Assembly: GCF_000003815.2 (NCBI RefSeq)
Contig: NC_049979.1
Span: forward strand, 8,350,217-8,414,216
From: Branchiostoma floridae
Lineage: Eukaryota > Chordata > Leptocardii > Amphioxiformes > Branchiostomatidae
Reading direction: 5' to 3'
DNA length: 64,000 nt
The position numbers and the translations under genes were made by a program. Below the pieces are notes generated by a model. The model saw only the letters and a list, made by a program, of their open reading frames with translations, searched no databases and was not told the origin of the DNA. Shown piece after piece: positions 35,601 to 47,600 of this stretch. Position 1 is the first letter of the stretch, and each line of letters begins with the position of its first letter.

Positions 35601-38600
35601 AAAAGACGCAGAATGTGACGATCCCGACAAGCAGCGTTGTGACCACGGCCAGCCAGGGTATGGGGATGCCCTGGAAGATCAGGTCGTTCGGTGTGTACTC
35701 CAGCCCCCAGCCGCGGAGCTGCTCCGCCCACTCCGGTGGCACCAGGGCCCCGAGCTGCCGACAAAAACACACAGGCATCTCCCTAAGTATCTTCAGAAGC
35801 ATCCCGTAAATCTGCAGCCAACTGATGGGTACTGGTACAGGGCAGCCGTACAGATCGGTAACCTCGAACCCGTAATGTTGGCAGATCAACTCGATATTTT
35901 GGCTCATGTTGACTCAAAGACCCCGTTCACACTCAAAAAAATGAAGCGGCTTCAACGTCGAAGCCGCTTCAACGGGCAAGCCGCTTCAAAAAAATTACGT
36001 TCACACTCATTTCATACAATCCGATTAATCGCACACAATTCCGTACCTGGACTTCAGGTACTTTTTTACAACATTGTTTGTAGGTTTTCTCAAACCCACT
36101 CTTAATAGTCTTATATCATGATCCAGAGAGAAAGCTGTTCAAAGATATGCTTGTTTCTTGTGATTTTGTTTTAGCTTGCTGTGTTTCCTCTCTCTTCGCG
36201 TGATAAAAAAAGCTTTGTTTGCTTCCCATTCCACTTGCCTTGACCCTACAGCGATTTTTTTTCTTTCCAGACATTATCATTGGGCACAAAAATCAGTAAC
36301 GTGAGCAAACCTGTCAGTGTGGCGTGTGTTCCTGCTCCCGATACCTGGATATATAACCTCCAACAGGGGGCAAATCGGAAATTTGCATAGAATCTATCCC
36401 GCGTTGCGTTCACACTCGCGATTTCAGCCAAGCGGCTTGGTCACAAGTGTTTCAAACTACCTCTCAGGGAAGGATTGAAAACGAGCCGGATCGGTGAAAA
36501 TGCAAGCCGCTTGGAGCGTTCACACTCAAGAATACGATCCGGATCAAGCGGCTTCGACGTTGAAGCCGCTTCATTTTTTTGAGTGTGAACGGGGTCAAAG
36601 TCAAATGATCTCAACTCAAAACGACAGGTAAATACGTGACAACAAATCGATCATGGAAAGGTGTGCAGCATAGACATGACAACATATGGACATGACAGCA
36701 AAAACGATAAGTTTCTTCCAATATTCTTTTAGAACACGATCATCAAGAATTTAGAAAGACATTCTAACAGATATTCGTAAAGAAAAATCTACTGCCCCCC
36801 TCCCCCTTCAGATCAAGGTTTGGTACTACTACTTCCGATCGTGATTTTACGACACAAGACCCCAAAGCTACGATCAATCGTACCTCCACAATCATTGAAA
36901 AATAACTTCATTAGCCATATGCTGTCAAGATTAATCGTCAGATTCTCTAGAATTGAGAGAAAGTTCACCTTTCCGAGCGATATTCGCAACGTAAGCGGGC
37001 TGGCGGTCGCCATCTTTGCTACGTAATCACAGTGCGAAGTACACGTCAGACGTGTCCGGGCGGACGAAGGTCGCGGATGTTTACGGAGTTTTCAATAGTT
37101 CCAGCCGGTACATTATCGATCGTCGCACAGCAGAGAAAGTACTTGACGAAACGAAGAATTTTTCACCGGATGTGCGACACTTGACCCCGGGCACACAACA
37201 GGGTTACTCAATTAGCCAGGGGTTACTACGGAGGCATATTCATTCCTGAGTATATAGTGGGCGCAAAGTCCCTAACCATACAGAAAAACGGATTATCGTA
37301 AACGTGGCAGTTTGCACTGGTGCCGTGATCTACTTGAAGGCCGCTCTATCAAGCCTGTCATGAGTTTTGGCTTTTCGATATTGTGGCTTTGCTTTTCACT
37401 AAAAGCTGGTTTAGGGTTACTTTCCTACTACTGAGCTTTATCGTTGACAATGTAACTTTAACGCTTAACAGTATAACGTAACATATAACGTTAATGTTCA
37501 TAATATTAAAAAAAATATGTATTTTAAGTATTTACAATGCCGACAGGATAACTGTAACATTGCTAAAAATGAATCATGTATTTTCTTTCTAGACAACGTT
37601 ATTGCCTTTTAATATTCCACACCATGTCTTTGAAGCTTGTTTTGCCCACTGAGACCTACCATTTCAAGAAACTGGAAGTCCAACACTATGTAGATGTCCT
37701 CAGTGTCAGTCTTTGAGATGTCTTCTGTTGGGAATTCAAAAGATATCAACAGCATTCAGCAAAATGAAATAAAACCATAAAGGAAAAGAGACTGCATGAT
37801 CAAAAGTTTGTATAATTTCTTAATAGACAAAGCACCCAAGGAGAGACTTGAGCTTACTTTTGTTTTGATTACACATTTGTGCAGCACTGTTTGCAAATGG
37901 TCCACCTGATAAAAAATTCATCTCCTTACCATCTGCTTCCAATTCAGAAGCAGTTGCTGGTTCTGATGTGGGTTGCTCTTTGTCTGCAGCATCTGTCTGG
38001 TCTGGTGCAACTTCCTCCTCTTTCTCTTCTTCTGCTCTGAGGGCATCTAACTTCTCAGAGTCAAGGCCAACCTTGTCAATGACTTGTTCCGGTTTGGCAC
38101 CTTCCAAGTACAAGTTAAGTGTTCTTTCTGTACTGCGTCCATCCCAACCATACCCCCGTGCAGGTTCATCAGGCAGTATGTATTGTGGTGTTTGTGCTGT
38201 AGCCTGGTCTGAAGGCACACTTGTCTCAGTTATATGTGCAGACTGCAGTGGCTCAGTTGGCTGAATAGTTGTAGGATCTGCAACACCAATGCTGTCTGTT
38301 TCTCCCATGTCTGGAGAAACCTCACTGCCTTGCAACAGTTGCTGCATCCCTGGTTTTGCTACATCTTTCTCCAGGTCCCCAATGGCCATATCATCTGAAC
38401 TGGCAGTTGCTTCTGTTTTCATGTCTACGACTGGAGTGGACAGCATGCTGTCAGGACTACTTTGAACACTTGTGGGCATTATGTCTTCCCCAAATGGCTG
38501 TCCCATTATTTGGCTGTATTCAGACATAAATGCCTCTTTGTCCAGAACCTCATCCCAATCAAATGGTAAGTCCTCAGTTGACATGGCAACATCATCATCC

Positions 38601-41600
38601 AACACCTCATCCCAGACAATCGTGGTTCCATCTATGACTGTTTCCCCTTTGTTCTCCTTGGCCTTTCTTGCCTCTTCACGTTTCTCCTTCATCTTAGCAG
38701 TCCAATCCAGCATTTCCTGTCTTAGTCTTTCCTGCTGTTTTTGGTAGACACCATCTGATTTGGTAAGCTTTTCAACCTGTTCTCTAAGCTGTTGCCTGGC
38801 ATTCTCTCCACTACCAAATGGAAACAGGGTATCAGTGTTGACTTTCTCCTCTGCTTTCGAATCTTCCTCCTGTTCATCCTTTACCTCTGGGCCAGGTTCC
38901 AAGATCAGGTTTTCCTCCATGTCATCCTGGCTGTTGACATCTGTTGCATCTGCTGTTGCAAAAGACAATTTAGATTCCAGCTGACCAAGCAGTGTTTCTG
39001 TTCTCTCTCTAGTTTTTGCAGTAATGGATTCAGTCATATCCATTAGTTTGTCCCGGATCTCCATCAGTTGAGGTGTCTCAAGTAACTTTTCAACATCTGG
39101 TTCGACTTCACTTGCTGATGCTTCATCCATCTTGGTGTCAGTTAAACCATCAAGATCATCTACTCCTGCTTCAGTCAGAGACTTCTGTTTCAAATCCTTG
39201 AACAACTCATCTGTCGCTTCCTGTTCATCTTTCATGACATTGTCTTCAGGCATTATATCTAAGTTATCATTGCCAGCGGTTTCATAATCTGATTCAGTGT
39301 TTTCCACCATATCAGATTCCAAAGGTTCCTTGTCATTCTCATCTGAACTCTCAATCTTCTCTCCTGGCACATCATTTTGATCTTCAACAATGCCATCCAA
39401 AGTTTCCTCTATATCTATAGAAGATGGACCCTGACTTTCATCCTCACTTTGGTCATGCAGTGTTCCAATGGCCTTTGCATCACCATTCTCAAGACTTGTT
39501 TCTACGTCTATGTTACTCTCTTTCAACCCTGAGGCAGCAGCAGCATTTTCATCTTCAAGCTGTTCCTCTTCCTCAGTAGTCTCCTCACCATCAGATGATT
39601 CAGTGGTCTCAGACTCTTCATCTGAGCTCAACTCTTTGTGTTGTGAAAGGTCCTCCTCTTCTTTGGGGACTTGGTCCTGTTTTTCTAACTGAGCTGACTG
39701 TTCTTCCGTATCTGATGCCTGGTTCTCGTCCATGTTATCTTCAGCTGGGGCATCACCTTGGCTTACTATTTCCTCTTGATGTGCCTCGTCTTTCTCTTCT
39801 TCCTGCTCCTCCTCAGAGCCCTCTTGCTCTTGGATGCCGTGCAACTGATTTGCTGCTATGGCATTTTCATCCTCCATCAGTTCTTCTTCTGGTTCTTCTG
39901 TTGTATCTTGTTCTTTCTCTCCATTTTCCCCCTGAATTTCCCTGTCACTCACTTGGGATGGGCTGTCAATATCTTTACCATCTTCTGTCTTCTCCTCCTC
40001 ATCGTCCTCTAACTCCCCCTGCTTTGCAGCCACTTCCATTTCTTCTTCTTTTCCTGTCTTTTCTTTGTCATGTTTGTCTTCTTCATGTTCTGCCTTTTCT
40101 ATACCTATATCCTTACCATCTTTTTCATCAACTTCTTCCATATTGAAAAACATATCATCTAGAGCCTCATCCTCTTGATCATCTTCCTCTTCATCCCCCT
40201 CATCATCATCATCACCTTCCTCCTCCTCCTCTTCATCATCCCCTTCATCATCTTCTTCCTCATCACCACCCATTTCTTTTCTATAATCTATTCCACCTAA
40301 TTCCTCTTTGTTTACACCATCATCCTGCTGCCCCCCATCTGCTCTCTCCAATTCTTCCTCCAGTTGTGTGTCTTCTTTTCTATCCTCATGTTGTGTATCT
40401 TCCCTATCCTCCTGTTCTGTATCTTCCCCATCCTCCTGTTCTGTATCTTCCCCATCCTCCTGTTTTGTATCTTCCCCACCCTCCTGTTCTGTATCTTCCC
40501 CACCCTCCTGTTGCGTATCTTCCCCACCCTCCTGTTGCGTATCTTCCCCACCGTCTTGTGTACCTTCCCCACCCTCTTTTTGTGTATCTTCTTCTCTGCC
40601 CTCCTGTTGTGTATCTTCCCCACCTTTCTGTTCTTTATCTTCCCCACCCTCCTGCTCTATATCTTCCCCACCCTCTTGTTGTCTATCTTCTTCTCTATCC
40701 TCCTGTTGCGTATCTTCCCCGTCCTCCCATTGTGTATCTTCTACATCCCCCTGTTCTGTCTTCTCTTGATCCTCCGTTTGAGCATCTTCTTCAGCCACTT
40801 TCTGTACCTCCTCTTCCTCCTCCTGTTGCACCTCCTCTTGATCATCCCATTTCAACTCTTCTTCATCATCCCCCTCTTTATTACCCTCTTTGTCATCCAT
40901 TTTTCCCACCTCCCCTCCATCCTCTTGTTCCACGTCCTCTTCATCCTCCCCTTCCTTCTCTTCTTCATCCTCCCGTTCTTCACGATTCACCTCTTCATCC
41001 TCCTGTTGGAAATCCTCTTCTTTCTCCTGCTGAATGTCTTCCTCCTCCTCCTGCTGTAGCCCCTCTTTATCCTCCCTTTGCTCCTCCTCTGTTTTGGCCT
41101 CTTGCTCATCGTCTGTATTCTTTTGCTCTGTTTCTGCATCCTGTTGTTGACTTTCCTTTTCTTCATCTCCCATGTCTTTATACAAGCTCTCAAGGTAGTC
41201 ATTGAGATCTGAAGACAGAAACATAATTAAATATATGCTAATCCTTTATTCATCCAGAGTTAATTGTTATGTCATAGGATGTCAACGCATAGGAATCTGT
41301 TACTTTTTAAGAAGAAATTCATTATCAACACTCAACGGGTTCACAAGGTGTCTTATATAATGAGAGCATATGTTGCAGATTAAGTATGTATGATATCCAC
41401 ATTGTTCGCAAGTTTTGATTAGAATTATGGATGAAAAAATTGCTGTTTTCACATTTTTGCAGCTGGCAATTGCATTGCATTGCCTGAATTTATCATATAA
41501 CCATTTTTTGGCAGACTTCTTTGAAATAATGTTAGAAATTGAACATTGATAATTTATGGGATCAATATTTTTTTCAATAATGCAGGTATCTCTCAGCATT

Positions 41601-44600
41601 GCAAGGAATTTATTATACAAGTAGAACTAACTTGCAGTGAATTCTAGCAGTTGAGTGTACCATGACATACCACCACCAGGGGCCTGACCAGAAGTGACCC
41701 AGTCCAGGCCTGGAGAGGGCCTTTGAGGGGAGAAAGCTGCTACAACCAAAGATCCAAGAAGGCAAGGAAGATATAGGCATGTTAGCATCTACTACTACTG
41801 ACTACTTCATGCAAGGTGTTAAACAATAGAGAAGCTATTTTTATTTGTGAACAGAATTGATTAATACTACAAAGGCTCTTGAGTTAAAAGGATAAGTACA
41901 ACGTGGTGAACTAAAAGTTTTAGTAAGGTGAGTTTACTACAAGCATTTTTTATTTCAACGAAAGTAAGACAAAACATTGCTACTGCTTCTTTTGCAAGAG
42001 ATACTGTTTGAGTTAGTACCAGAAATATGAATGATTAACAGAGTCTGTGAAATACATCAACAATGTCAATTGAATGAGTAACCAGCAATATATTGGGGAA
42101 ACTGGTAGTGGTACCAGTTCTTGTTATACACACAAGCAATATTCTGACCTCTTGGCTTAGTGGTTACTCACCTTCAACCCCCATACTAGACAGATCTTTG
42201 TCCTCATCTGTGGCATCTATGGCTTTTACTTTGACTGTGGGACAAAGGAAGGAAAAAGCAAAAAAGGGTGATTGTAAAAACATACCATACATTTTGTGTG
42301 GTGATGGTGATTACTAAGAAGACTACTACAATCTGTATTCCTGCTGTGTTAAGAGAAGACCCATCACCTGTTTGCTAAAGACAGAATCTTTCACCAGATC
42401 AGAGTAGTATTAATTCTACTGGAGATAGAGTTGATTTAATAGCAAAAAGACTCACACTCCAACACCTCAGGTCCCAGAGAACCCCTGATTGTGACAGGAC
42501 TGTACCACCTCAGTGCATGCAAGACTCCCAAGGTGTAATTGTGGTCAGCAGGACAACTGATTGTAGGCATTGTAACCCAGGGTTGGGCCAACGGCGTCAC
42601 TGTTTCAGCTGTCAGTGTTAGTGTGTGACTTGTTGTGTTTGATGTGGTGTAATAGGATAGATGGTCAGAGGTGCAGTTTAGGTCAACAGGACAACTCATG
42701 GTGTACTCTCTTTTACAAATCAAAGCTGAGTACATCACTTGATCTTGAAATTCTCTCACTGTTGGAGTTACTTGGATACTTGAAGGGAAAAGCTCTACAC
42801 TGCAGTTGTGATCAGCTGGGCAAGTATGGAAAGAGAATGGCCGACAAACGCTATCAGGTACCACCTCTCTTATGTATGCATCAGGTACATGGCTTATTGA
42901 TGGGAATGGACATTTCAGCGTACAGTTTCCATCAGCTGGGCAAATATCATACACTGGCAGCAAGCATGTCTCAAGCAGAGACTTATATATCAAATGTACA
43001 TCCTCTACAACCTGGGGATCTATATTTTCATGGTGCTCAACAGTACAGTTTCCATCAACTGGACATGACTGTAGGATAACCAGTGGACATGTTTGATACA
43101 TCTGAACAAAATCAGATCCTTCTTGGGGACCCCAAAGGGCTTGTGTGACCTGTCTTTTCTGTGTCCTTGAAATGTGTGAGTCAGCCATGCTGCAGTTGAA
43201 ATCAGCAGGGCACATCTTGTGTAGGAGGTACTGGAAGCATAACCTTGCTGATACTAGATTAGTACAATCTGTACTTGCTCTCTCTTTTTCTTTAACTAGA
43301 TGCTGTTCCTGTGACTTGTATGGATGCAAGGCAGCTCCTGGTACAATGATGTTGATGTCAGATAAACATTGTTTCTGTAATTGCTGTAATAGTAATTTTC
43401 CCCACATTGTGGGTTCTGGTTTGCAAGATTCATTACTAGAAAATGACCCAGCTCTCTGCAATGGTTTCAATGATTGTACTTCTACTGTGCAATTTAGATC
43501 TGCTGGGCAGGTCCAAAACAATGAATGGTACAAACATGTTCTAGGGAGTTTCAAATCTGGACAGGAATGCTCAACATGTTTATCCACCAGTTCAGTATCA
43601 TCTATTAACTGTGCCTCTTCCACGTGTGACTCGGTTTGCCACAATGAGCAACTTGCATCAGCAGGGCAGACATGTCTGTGTAGCAGGCAGATAAACTGGG
43701 ATTTGGGGGAAACAGCTGCAGATGAACTTGTATTGGCATGTTGCACTACTTCATCAGATGAGTCTGACATGATCACATTGACTGGTGTTTCTGCACAACA
43801 GACAGGGTATGTCACATCAAGATACAGCTCAAAGCTGAAAGCAGGGCATACAGATGGACTATCTTCTCTTTGAAGCTGCATTAAATGATCAGTTTCCTTC
43901 AGCTCAAGTCTGGCTTCAATGGGATCAGTTTTCTTCAAGGGGCATGTCAGTGTTAAAACATGGTAGGGAGAGAACAGCAGACAACTTGGCTGTTTTGTAG
44001 GGGGTTTCCTTGCTGGATGGTGCATCACAAAAACATCCTTTTGATAACTGACTCCAATCATCAGTTCTACGTAACTAGGTTGTCTCAGTGGGCCATGGCC
44101 TGTTACTACATCAGTATCTTGTTGTACAGGATAAGTGATATCCAGTGGCCCAGAACTGGTTGGTTGTTCCAGTGAACATTTTAGCATTAGTGCATTCAGC
44201 AGGGAGACATGAAGATATGTCATCTCTAAAATCTTCCAAGAATGCTTTACAATCTTTACATCATGCTGACTACTTCTGGCATGCAGAGAAGCCGAAGTCA
44301 TAACTTCTGTATAAGTTGGTTGTGTTGGTGGGTAACTGTAGCTCACAACTTTAGTTCCTGGTTTCACCAAAGTGCCTGTATCTGGCTTTACTGGATGAGT
44401 ATCTAGTGGCACAGAACTGGTTGTTTGATTCAGTGAACATTTTAGCAGTAAGGCATTGAGCAGAGAAACGTGAAGATATGTCATCTCCCAAATTGGTTTT
44501 ATCTTCAATGACTCTTTTACAATTGTAACAACTTGCTGACTTGTTTGGGCTTGCAGGGAGGCCTTGGTCATAATTTCTGTGTATGTTGGTTGTGTTAGTG

Positions 44601-47600
44601 GGTAACTGCAGCTTTCAGCTTTAGTTCCTTGTTTCACCAAAGGGTCTGACTTTAATGTCACAGGGTACCTTGTCTCCTTCAATGGGCATGTTAGCTTTAA
44701 GGCATTGAACAATGGGGGCCGTGGGGATGCCATCTGTAAGGCAGGCTCTGACCTTGGTTGATGATGTGATGTTGCCTGTAACATTGGTTCTGTTCTTGGT
44801 TCATATTGTGTAACAGAAATTTTCCCCCTCAAAAGTTTCAGTGGCAAACATACCCTAGTCATAACTTCTATATAACTTGGCTGTATGGCAGAGGGCTGAC
44901 ATGTTCCCTCTTTTGACTCTTGTTTCAGTACATCACTTGTTCTTGGTGACTTAACTATAGGATGTTCCAGTACATGTTCTGCTCCCTTCAGTTGACACTT
45001 TTTTGTTAAGACATGTAGGAGAGAGAATTGTATGCAAGTTGGGTGTGGGGTTGTTTCTGTTCTTCGTGACTGCTGTGCAACAGACACATCTTTCAGAGGA
45101 TCCCTTGGTTGATGTTGTGTAACAGAAATTTCCCCTCTCAAAACTTCCTTTGACAAATATACCTTAGTCATAACTTCTACATAACTTGGCTGTATGGCAG
45201 AGGGCTGACATGTTCCATCTTTGAACTTTAGTTTCAGCAAACTACTTGGTCTTGGTGACATAGCTATAGAACTGTCCAGTACATGCTCTGCTTCCTTCAG
45301 CTGACACTTCTTTGTGAAGACATGTAAAAGAGAGAGCTTTACACAAGTTGGGTGTAAGATTGTGCCACTTCTTGGTGAATACTGTGCAACAGACATATCT
45401 TTTACAGAATCTCTCTCAGGAATATCTGCTAAGATCATGACTTCCATATAACATATAGCAGGGCAGTTGCTAGTTTTTTCCTGCTTGGTCAGTGGTCTTG
45501 TAGGAAGTCCTGATTTCAGAGGCACAAAATGACCTGACTCTTTTAGTGGACATATCATTGTTATTGCATCAATGAATGAATGCTGCAGAGGTGTTCGGTG
45601 GGAGACTCGTGCAATTGTAAGTGGTTCTGGGATCATGGATGCATCTCCTTGGACACTAACTTTTTGGTGTGTTGCCTGTGTAAGATAACCTGACTCATCA
45701 AGTGAACATGTCTGTGTTACTACAGCCATGAATGAATGCTGTGGGGATGTTAGCTGTAAGACTGGTGCTGTCTTTGCTTCTTCAGGTACAAAGGATTCAT
45801 CTAGTTGGACACTGCTTGCTGGCAGGCCTAGCTTTGCCATAACCTGTGTATAATGAACTGACTTTTTCAGTGGACACGTCAGTGTTACCACATCCATGAA
45901 AGAATGCTGTAGGGATGTTGGCTGTAGGACAGGTGCTGTCTTTGCTTCTTCAGGTACAGAAGATTCATCTACTTGGACACTACTTGGTGGCAAGTCTAGC
46001 CTTGCCATAACCTGTGTATGATGACCTGAGTCTTTCAGTGGACATGTCAATGTTATGGCATTGATGAATGAATGCTGTGGGGATGTTGGCTGTAGGACTA
46101 GTACTTTCTTCGGTTCTTCAGGTACAGAAGATTCACCAATTTCGACACTACTTGGAGGCAGGTCTAGCCTTGCCATAACCTGTGTATGATGACCTGGCTC
46201 TTTCAGTGGACATGTCAATGTTATGCCATTAATGAATGAATGCTGTGGAGATGTCGGCTGTAGGACTGGTGCTTTCTTTGGTTCTTCAGGTACAGAATAT
46301 TTATCTCTTTGGACACTACTTGGTGACAAGTCTGGCCTTGCCATAGTCTGTGTATAATGACCTGACTCTTTCAGTGGGGATGTCAGCATTATTGCATTGA
46401 TGAAAGAATGCTGTGGGGATGTTGGCTGTAGAACTGGTGCTGTCTTCGGTTCTTCAGGTACAGAAGATTCATCTCTTTGGACACTACTTGGTGGCAAGTC
46501 TATCCTTGCCATAACCTGTGTATAATGACCTGACTCTTTCAGTGGGCATGTCGGTGTTACTACACCCATGAATGAATGCTGTGGGGATGTTGGATGTAGG
46601 ACTGGTGCTTTCTTTGGTTCTTCAGGTATAGAAGATTCATCTCTTTGGACACTACTTGGTGGCAAGTCTGGCCTTGCCATAGTCTGTGTATAATGACCTG
46701 ACTCTTTCAGTGGGGATGTCAGCATTATTGCATTGATGAATGAATGCTGTGGGGATGTGGGCTGTAGGACTGGTGCTTTCTTCGGTTCTTCAGGTACAGA
46801 AGATTCACCAATTTCGAAACTACTTGCTGGCAAGTTTAGCCTTGCCATAACTGGTGTATGAAGACCTGACTCTTTCAGTGAACATGTCAGTGTTATTGTA
46901 TTGATGAAAGAATGCTGTGGGGATGTCGGCTGTGAAACTGGTGCAGTCTTTGGTGGTTCCTCTCCGGGGACAATACTAGTTGGTGGAACAGTCACTGCTC
47001 TACTGGCTGGTTGTTGCTTAACAGAAATGTCCTTTTGGAGCATTTTTGGTGTCAAACTTGTCATGGTCATAAGTTCCATATAATCAGGTTGTGTAGCAGG
47101 GCATAGATTTATTTCCGTTTCTGTCGCTGGCTTCAATATTGGTAGTTCAGAGGTGCTCAATGGCAGTTCAAGTTCAGTGAATTTATCTCCTTGTACACTT
47201 CTTGGTGGCAGGCCTACCCTTGTCATAACCTGTGAATAGCTAACCTGTGTAAGAGGACATTTGCCAGATGCTGCTTTAGTCTCTAGTTGCAACAGAGGAC
47301 CTTGTTCTACATGTATTACTCTTTCTTCCATGGGACATGTGCATGTTAATGCATGGAGGAGATGGGATTGTGAGTAAGACAGTAGTGTGCTAGGTGCTGT
47401 CCTTTGTGAGAGGTATGTAACAGGAGTGACCTTGTGTTGTGTTCTGAGAGGAAGGACGACCTTCAGCATCACTTCTGTGTAACTATGCTGGATTGCAGTG
47501 CAACAGCCAGGTAATAATATATCTGTTGGCATGAATGGAGGAGTTGTTTCTGACAAATTGGGAATGCTTGAGTCCTTCAGCTCAGAGGTAGGTGTTTTGG

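Noticed and set aside
36813-37013. 66-codon minus-strand ORF starting ATGGCGACC
   Set aside because: No recognisable product; more likely a promoter-proximal or short leader frame than a gene.
40308-41205. Plus-strand ORFs of 150-280 codons rich in Pro, Leu, Ser and Cys
   Set aside because: They are complements of the Glu-rich codons of MIA3 exon 10, where GAA/GAG read backwards as TTC/CTC.
43145-43873. Plus-strand 242-codon ORF inside MIA3 exon 7
   Set aside because: Antisense to a phased coding exon and lacking its own recognisable content.
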